Part shown: positions 57,667 to 64,000 of the stretch, in pieces
Layout of the letters: each line of letters opens with the position of its first letter
Position numbering within the stretch: position 1 is the stretch's first letter
Origin: Euborellia annulipes
Taxonomy: Eukaryota; Arthropoda; Insecta; Dermaptera; Anisolabididae
Reading direction: 5' to 3'
Length of the DNA: 64,000 nt
Assembly (NCBI GenBank): GCA_023213315.1
Contig: JAKCPI010007998.1
Span: 1 to 64,000 of the forward strand
Translations under genes and position numbers: made by a program
The notes under the pieces: model-generated
What the model was told of the DNA's origin: nothing
What the model saw: the letters and a program-made list of their open reading frames with translations, nothing else
Database searches by the model: none

Positions 57667-60119
57667 TTTGATTAAATAAATTTAATAGGTTATTATTAAT
57701 TTTTTAAGGTCGTTTGTGGCATTCAAGGCCTAAATGACATCGGGCTCTATTTATATCAATTGCTTGGTAGCCAGTCAATTTAATTTATATAAATTATTGT
57801 CGCCCTATGGCCTAAGTTGCCGAAAAGACTGCCTGAGTGTGTGAGTGTGAATGCGAAAAAAGTGTGTGTTTTTTATAAAAATAAATAAATAAAATTTTGT
57901 CGTATGTGACGGCATGCAAATCCCTGACCCCTAGTACAATACAATAGGCAACAATTCTACCATCTCTGCTATGGCCCAGGGGCTAATAGTTTATTATGTT
58001 ATTATTTTACTTATTCCAAGAAATAAATCAATTATTGCCGATTATCCGCTTTCGTCAACTAATCGGTATAGTTTTAAAGACTTCGAAAAATTAATTCGTC
58101 ATCAATCAGATTACGGCTTTACGTGCTTACGATATTTAAGTTATTATAATTTTTTTTTTTTAATCTTACAATCTATGAATTCACTAATTGATGAAAAGTA
58201 TACCCGAGTATATATATTTTTTTTAAACAAATTATCATTTAAAAAGGGTAAAATGACTGATGATTAAAGTAAACTAACCAAGATTAGAAAATGAAAAATT
58301 AGTTGTTTTTTTTTATCTTATTTAAAAATATTTTTTAAACCTAAATATAAGAAATATTAAATAATGAAACAATATAAACTAATAATTTAAAAAAAGAGCG
58401 TAAGATGCAGTAACAAACACAAACACGCAAAAAAAAAGAAAAGAAAAATGATATAAGATATGATGGTCATAAATTTCACTTAAAAGTGAAATATTTTTTT
58501 AAGAAGCCTTACAATAGATTAAAGAGTCAAGCTGATAATTAATCAAATTTTTTTTCTTTTCATGAAAAGAATATTTAACTGAAGATTATTACGAATAGTT
58601 AAAAAAATTCAAGAAGTAGGATCATGTTTGTTATATCATACATATATCAAAAGTAAACAAAAATTTTTAATTAAAAAAAAAAAAAAAAACAAGCTTTAGT
58701 GATTAACTTTTCAATGTAATTTTTTTTTTTTATGAGGTAAATAAAAATTATTTTATATAATATCTATCGATTGCTTCCTGAACATTTAATGAATTCCATC
58801 TCTCATTCCACATTGGTTACCATCAATTTCGCTCGCTGGGAAAATCCTCTTTAAAACAAAGAAAGAAAAGAGCTCAAGTACGAGACGATATTTGATTAAA
58901 TAAATTTAATAGGTTATTATTAATTTTTTAAGGTCGTTTGTGGCATTCAAGGCCTAAATGACATCGGGCTCTATTTATATCAATTGCTTGGTAGCCAGTC
59001 AATTTAATTTATATAAATTATTGTCGCCCTATGGCCTAAGTTGCCGAAAAGACTGCCTGAGTGTGTGAGTGTGAATGCGAAAAAAGTGTGTGTTTTTTAT
59101 AAAAATAAATAAATAAAATTTTGTCGTATGTGACGGCATGCAAATCCCTGACCCCTAGTACAATACAATAGGCAACAATTCTACCATCTCTGCTATGGCC
59201 CAGGGGCTAATAGTTTATTATGTTATTATTTTACTTATTCCAAGAAATAAATCAATTATTGCCGATTATCCGCTTTCGTCAACTAATCGGTATAGTTTTA
59301 AAGACTTCGAAAAATTAATTCGTCATCAATCAGATTACGGCTTTACGTGCTTACGATATTTAAGTTATTATAATTTTTTTTTTTTTTAATCTTACAATCT
59401 ATGAATTCACTAATTGATGAAAAGTATACCCGAGTATATATATTTTTTTTTAAACAAATTATCATTTAAAAAGGGTAAAATGACTGATGATTAAAGTAAA
59501 CTAACCAAGATTAGAAAATGAAAAATTAGTTGTTTTTTTTTATCTTATTTAAAAATATTTTTTAAACCTAAATATAAGAAATATTAAATAATGAAACAAT
59601 ATAAACTAATAATTTAAAAAAAGAGCGTAAGATGCAGTAACAAACACAAACACGCAAAAAAAAAAGAAAAGAAAAATGATATAAGATATGATGGTCATAA
59701 ATTTCACTTAAAAGTGAAATATTTTTTAAGAAGCCTTACAATAGATTAAAGAGTCAAGCTGATAATTAATCAAATTTTTTTTTCTTTTCATGAAAAGAAT
59801 ATTTAACTGAAGATTATTACGAATAGTTAAAAAATTCAAGAAGTAGGATCATGTTTGTTATATCATACATATATCAAAAGTAAACAAAAATTTTTAATTA
59901 AAAAAAAAAAAAAAAAAAAACAAGCTTTAGTGATTAACTTTTCAATGTAATTTTTTTTTTTATGAGGTAAATAAAAATTATTTTATATAATATCTATCGA
60001 TTGCTTCCTGAACATTTAATGAATTCCATCTCTCATTCCACATTGGTTACCATCAATTTCGCTCGCTGGGAAAATCCTCTTTAAAACAAAGAAAGAAAAG
60101 AGCTCAAGTACGAGACGAT
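57667..60119. repeat. Tandem duplication, 2 x about 1.22 kb, nearly identical
   Basis: Unit 1 is 57667-58890 and unit 2 is 58891-60119. The offset is 1224 bp for most of the length, drifting to 1230 because of differences in A or T run length; I saw no substitutions beyond these in the parts compared. Each unit contains a SINE body and tail (GGCCTAAGTTGCCGAAAAGA at about 57813 and 59037), then AT-rich sequence. A 98-codon frame at 57971 becomes 64 codons at 59195 because of a T-run change, which argues against coding. Confidence 0.92.
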
Positions 60120-60299
60120 GTTGTTAAAAGCGATTAGGTTTAATTAATCATGAATATTTATAAAATATAACAGTATTTTCACCCTTTGAAGTAGTGACAA
60201 GACTTATTTCCCTAGTTAGAGATTGTCCACAAGAAAGCAACCTCCCCCGTCCCCCTCTACCTCCTGAGGATTGAATGAAAAATTTAAAACAATACTATA

Positions 60300-60345
60300 C
60301 TCCCTCCGTCCCAAATTAGTTGCTATATTTTAATATTTTTCTACT
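60300..60345. mobile_element. Single end resembling a Stowaway-type MITE terminus
   Basis: CTCCCTCCGTCCCAAATTAG, directly after TA, closely resembles the Stowaway (Tc1/mariner) terminus best known from plants. I found no complementary second end nearby. Confidence 0.4.
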
Positions 60346-60410
60346 TATAATTTTGTTTTAATATTTTTCAGAGATTTTAGGTTGATTATCAATCATTATT
60401 TGCTCTTTAA

Positions 60411-60570
60411 GTACAGTCGACGCCACAAGTGCCTGATGTGAGTAGGGTGGAGCCTTGATCTTAGTCAACCAATATTTTATTTTTAATGCAATTGAAGGGG
60501 GAAAGCGGTTCCCGAAGCTCAAAGCTCCACTCTCGATCACATTAGGTCCTTGTGGAGCCGATTGTACAGT
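60411..60570. repeat. Inverted repeat, roughly 45-bp arms
   Basis: Left GTACAGTCGACGCCACAAG...GGTGGAGC; right GCTCCACTCTCGATCACATT...GAGCCGATTGTAC. About 80 percent complementary. Related to 39645-39666. Confidence 0.65.
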
Positions 60571-60819
60571 GCCAAATTAGTTTCAAAATATTGCTTCGAA
60601 ACAATTAGAATGAAAATAACAGGTGTAGTAAGGCTATTATTTAGTTTTGTTTTATTATTGTATTTATATTGTTTTAATAATTCTTTGTATATCGTTTGTT
60701 GAGAACCATAGTGGCGAAGGTCAGAAAATCAACAATTCGAGAAGAGGTGTTTGAAAGTTTTATAAACATAGAGGCCTACATTTAAATAGCCGGACAACAA
60801 ATGAAATAGCCACAGGGGG

Positions 60820-60965
60820 TCCGCTGGTGTAGTTGGCTAGGGTGTCGGCTTCTACAAACTAATATTATTATTTAATGAAAGAATTCCGCACGCTCAGGAT
60901 TTGAACAGGAATCTTCTTTGTAGAAGCTGACACCCTAGCCCGCTAGACCCGCTAACCAAGCATAA
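60820..60965. repeat. Foldback of two tRNA-like heads
   Basis: Plus: GGTCCGCTGGTGTAGTTGGC and TAGGGTGTCGGCTTCTACAA. Minus, from 60965: GGGTCTAGCGGGCTAGGGTG, CAGCTTCTACAAAGAAG and box B GTTCAAATCC. The left half lacks a box B. Probably two inverted SINE heads with about 42-bp arms. Confidence 0.65.
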
Positions 60966-60982
60966 AATTTGAAAAAAAAAAA

Positions 60983-61250
60983 AGATCTCATAAGCAACTT
61001 CTACTCATACCAATGGCGGATACAAAGAGAGGGGGGAGGGGGTAAAGGAGGTAATTAATTTTAATATAAAATTTTAAAAATTAACTTATTAATTACTTAA
61101 TTACTTAAAAATTGTATTTGTATAAATATTCTGGTAAACAAGTACAGAATGCAACTATAAATTAACGAAAGTGTGCGGCCAGTCCCACCAGATTAACTTC
61201 TCTCCTGCGAGGGCCCGCCAAAGGTGGGTCTGAGCCAGAGTAGGGGGAGG
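60983..61250 (+). repeat. R2 repeat, copy b
   Basis: The inverted counterpart of 27760-28006: CATAAGCAACTTCTACTCAT, GGGGTAAAGGAGGTAATTAA, AACAAGTACAGAATGCAACT, GAAAGTGTGCGGCCAGT. Confidence 0.75.
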
Positions 61251-61340
61251 TCCAGGGAGGTCCGAGCCAGAGTAGGGGGGTAGGGAGGGAAAAGAGAGAG
61301 AGTAGGGGGCGAGCCAGAGTAGGGGGGCCAGGGGGCCCGA
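61228..61340. repeat. GAGCCAGAGTAGGGGG repeats
   Basis: Three full copies (61232, 61264, 61310) and one partial (about 61295) in purine-rich DNA, extending the GC edge of R2 copy b. Confidence 0.7.
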
Positions 61341-63094
61341 GCTTTTTTAAGTTTTTTAAAGAAGTGAATTAATTGATACTAAGTTCTAAAATATTGATGT
61401 ACTCAATTGTAATTAAGTAAATAAATACAATTCAAAAGTTTTAATTTTACGCCTGCTGAGCGAAAAAGGATTGATTATTGTTGTTAGGTCTATTCTGCCA
61501 CGGATGGGTGGCACTAACAGGTTTGTACTGTATCCGTTGAAAGAAACATCTTTTTTTTTAATGATATTTTAGACATGGCGAAAATAAATGAAGTTGAGAG
61601 AACAATATTTAAAGAACTAAATAAATTTGATTTATTGATGAACAGCTTAGCAATTTTTATATGGCTATGTATATTTATGCAAAATGCAATTTTTTATATT
61701 AAATCTCTAGGGAGGATTATTATTACATCAATCAATATAATGTTCTTATAGTAAGAATGACAATAATATGCAAAATAGTGTAATATATTTAATATATCAG
61801 AATCACGCCTCATCTTGGATGAACGGAAAACCTATTAATCAATAAAATATTTAAATAACTCAGTTAACGAAATGACAAGAGATCCTGGGTTCGTATCTCA
61901 TGGTCTCCGATTAAATTTTTCAAATTTAACGGGCAAAATTACTAAGATATTGTTAATATAATTAAATATAAAGTTTGTTAACTATTTTTTCTCTATGCAG
62001 TAGCCTATATAATCTATCGTTCAGAAAGAGCCTCATTAGATTATGCAGTGTCCTCTACTCTAAGGGACAGAGGTATAAAAAGTTTTTATATTTGTTAAAC
62101 GTTTTTTTTTATTTTTTTATTAATTGTCTTTGCCTTTTTAATAAAGGTGGAAGTACATATTTTGTTTGTTTTTGTGATTATGAAGCGAAAAGTCAGGCCA
62201 AAGCATTAATTAGTGTCTTAAAATAGCTTCGAAAGTGATAATTAAATCTTTATTAAAAAGGTTGAACTGTCTTTTATTTCTACCTTTTAATAAATCTCAA
62301 ATAAAAAACACGCTCAGCATTCTCGCTATTTATATTTACAAAATGAGATACGCCTAAAATGGAAATATTAAAATATGTTAAATAAAATTCTACATGAAAT
62401 GAGAAATTTAATTGGGTCCCTTGTGAATATTTTAAATGAAGAATAGCCGTCAACAAAACAATAGAAATTAAACAAAGCCAGGCAAGAGTGAATCTCAAAT
62501 GCCAAATTGAAATAACTTGCGAAAAAGCTGAATCAAACAAAAGAAATATTCTTAATTCTTAATCACTAAAATATATTTAAATCAATTGAATTCTAATACG
62601 TAGAGGTTATAGATTTCAATTTTTCAACTTCTATTTGACCTAAGAAACGGGACAAACAAAAAAATTCGGAAAGAAACAAATTTACTTTTTTTTTATATTG
62701 TCACTTGTCGGATCTTGTTTTTTATATTTAAAAACTATTCACTTTTCGAAAAATCGAGAAAGAATTAAAATTTTCTAAAATAGTGTTTTATCTTAAAATA
62801 AAAAATTGAGGTGAGTAATCTACTACTTCTGGTTTAATTTTATTTTCCCATTCTTGTGCCCTTGTAAAAATGGAGTGAATTTTTTTTTAATTCTGAGACA
62901 ATGCAAATTTTTTATAGCAAATATTCTAATTTACAATTTTTTTAGTCATTTATTAATCCGCTCAGTGAAAATAAAAAACATGTCTTAAAGTGCGCGTCTC
63001 GAAAAGCCGTTAAAAGACGACCAAGTTACTCTAGGCGACAAGAGAGGGCGTTAGTTTCTCCCATAGGAATACAAGGGATTTATTCCATTTCATT
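61341..63094. other. Gene-free AT-rich sequence
   Basis: Only the SINE-head relic at 61820-61935. Short frames at 61975-62226 and 62280-62540 have no recognised domain. Confidence 0.6.
61820..61935 (+). mobile_element. Degenerate SINE head (S13)
   Basis: CTCAGTTAACGAAATGAC, box B-like GGGTTCGTATCTC and CCGATTAAATTTTTCAAATT. No tail. Confidence 0.35.
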
Positions 63095-63722
63095 TTAAAG
63101 ATTCCAGCTAATTAATTAACAGTAAAAAATTAATTATTTTTTTAACACAATGATTACTAATTTAATTATCTATAAGATATAGAGCGAATTTTTAAAAAAT
63201 ATGTTTTCTTTAATGCGATTAATCTAAAAAAAAAAATGTATTTTTTCAAAAATCAAAAAAAAGGCTTCTATAAGTTGTAGATATTTTAAATAGCTTTAAT
63301 TAGCCCCCGGGTGTGGCGTAGTAGGTAGCGTGCCTACCTCCTATACCAAACGTCGCGGGTTCGGATCCAGGCAGTCCGATGATTTTATTTAAGCCATTTG
63401 GATACCAAATGGCTTAAATAGAAATGCCTGAACCCCAATAGATATTTTCAATACAACGGTTATCGTCTAAAGTCTTAAATGGCCTAAGTTGCCGAAAAGA
63501 CTGTGTGAATGTGTGTGTGAGTGTGAGTGTGAATGAGGAAAAAGTGTGAATGTTTAAAAAAAAAAAAATAGCTTTAATTTAAAAAAAAAATTTGAGGTCG
63601 ATAGCTTCAAAATTGTGGCCGCTGAAATCTCCCAAAATTAACACCCCGAGACGATCTTAAAGATTCCAGCTAATTAATTAACAGTAAAAAATTAATTATT
63701 TTTTTAACACAATGATTACTAA
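63095..63722. repeat. 66-bp direct repeats 562 bp apart, flanking a SINE
   Basis: 63095-63160 and 63657-63722 are identical by eye (TTAAAGATTCCAGCTAATTA ... ATGATTACTAA). Far too long for a SINE target duplication; more likely a local duplication. Confidence 0.85.
63302..63567 (+). mobile_element. tRNA-derived SINE (S11), best-preserved copy
   Basis: Box A TGGCGTAGTAGG matches the pol III consensus fully. Box B is GGTTCGGATCC (one mismatch). Then GGCAGTCCGATGATTTTATT, the palindrome-like GCCATTTGGATACCAAATGGC, GAACCCCAATAGATA, TCTTAAATGGCC, GTTGCCGAAAAGACT, GTGAGTGTGAGTGTGAATG and an A-tail. The target duplication is about 13 bp: AATAGCTTTAATT at 63289-63301 and again at 63567-63579. Confidence 0.9.
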
Positions 63723-63876
63723 AGAATAAGTTTTTTTTTTTTTTTTTTAATTCGAATGTAAAAAAAGAAGCCGTTCATTAATAATAAATATCTAGATTTT
63801 AAAAAAATTTCAAAAGTAATAATAATCAATATTGAGATTAATGACCGCCTGGGGTTCATTTGTGGCTTGATTGCCG

Positions 63877-63879
<3 letters not shown>

Positions 63880-63910
<31 letters not shown>
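63880..63910. repeat. Poly-T, 31 bp
   Basis: Uninterrupted T run; no SINE body recognised on the minus strand. Confidence 0.9.
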
Positions 63911-63911
<1 letters not shown>

Positions 63912-64000
63912 TCAATTTATTCCCTTTAATTCTTAAGATAAATCTTTCATGCATTCATTAAAACCATTAAAAATGATTTTAAAAAAGCAGAAAGCCTAAA

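Noticed and set aside
57971..58267. 98-codon frame repeated at 59195
   Set aside because: A T-run length change truncates the second copy and the frame begins within SINE-adjacent sequence; duplication alone explains the repeat.

Overview
The window looks like a piece of a repeat-rich, AT-rich animal genome, most likely an arthropod and possibly a crustacean. The evidence is one spliced exon of a classical-type cadherin with canonical animal splice sites, tRNA-derived SINEs, many hAT-type non-autonomous DNA transposons, and microsatellites, with almost no open reading frames. Nothing bacterial, viral or organellar is supported. The species call is inference.

The only convincing protein-coding sequence is a 956-bp minus-strand exon at 15499-16454. 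It encodes three successive cadherin (EC) repeats that resemble arthropod Cad87A-type cadherins. Its downstream neighbour exon is not recognisable between 15498 and base 1, so the gene continues out of the window to the left across a large intron. Upstream on the same strand, an isolated GC-rich spot at 22.87-22.95 kb has an initiator-like TCAGTC, an NRF-1-like palindrome and an ATG opening a short signal-peptide-like frame. It is offered as a candidate promoter and first exon, at low confidence.

Everything else is gene-free and is built by layers of transposition. (1) R1, a roughly 0.67-kb dispersed element, is present in about 15 full, truncated or interrupted copies on both strands. It has a different hairpin at each end and a private microsatellite at the same internal site in many copies. 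(2) Seven elements with 8-bp target-site duplications, the hallmark of hAT transposons, were found; most carry long G/C tracts just inside their termini. (3) SINEs with several different tRNA-like heads share one short central domain. (4) Long inverted repeats (foldback elements) occur, several carrying a CTGARGA...GAAACG motif that resembles, but does not exactly match, the hammerhead ribozyme core of Penelope-like elements. (5) Individual elements include a 1.27-kb element with 14-bp perfect terminal inverted repeats, a 252-bp element with roughly 35-bp inverted termini, and a 1.22-kb near-perfect tandem duplication.

Layout: 0-5 kb R1 copies and a SINE; 5-15 kb R1, three hAT-type elements and a nested R1-in-hAT insertion; 15-23 kb the cadherin exon, an intron with foldbacks and the 1.27-kb element, then the candidate promoter; 23-31 kb R1, foldback and MITE-like elements; 31-45 kb hAT-type elements, a GGGCCCGGGCCCC tandem array, tRNA-like foldback, SINEs and a 39-bp poly-C; 45-57 kb mostly plain AT-rich DNA with a few elements and a nested palindrome; 57-64 kb the tandem duplication, an R2 copy, SINEs and a 66-bp direct repeat. 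No complete transposase or reverse transcriptase is recognisable, so all these elements would depend on proteins encoded elsewhere.
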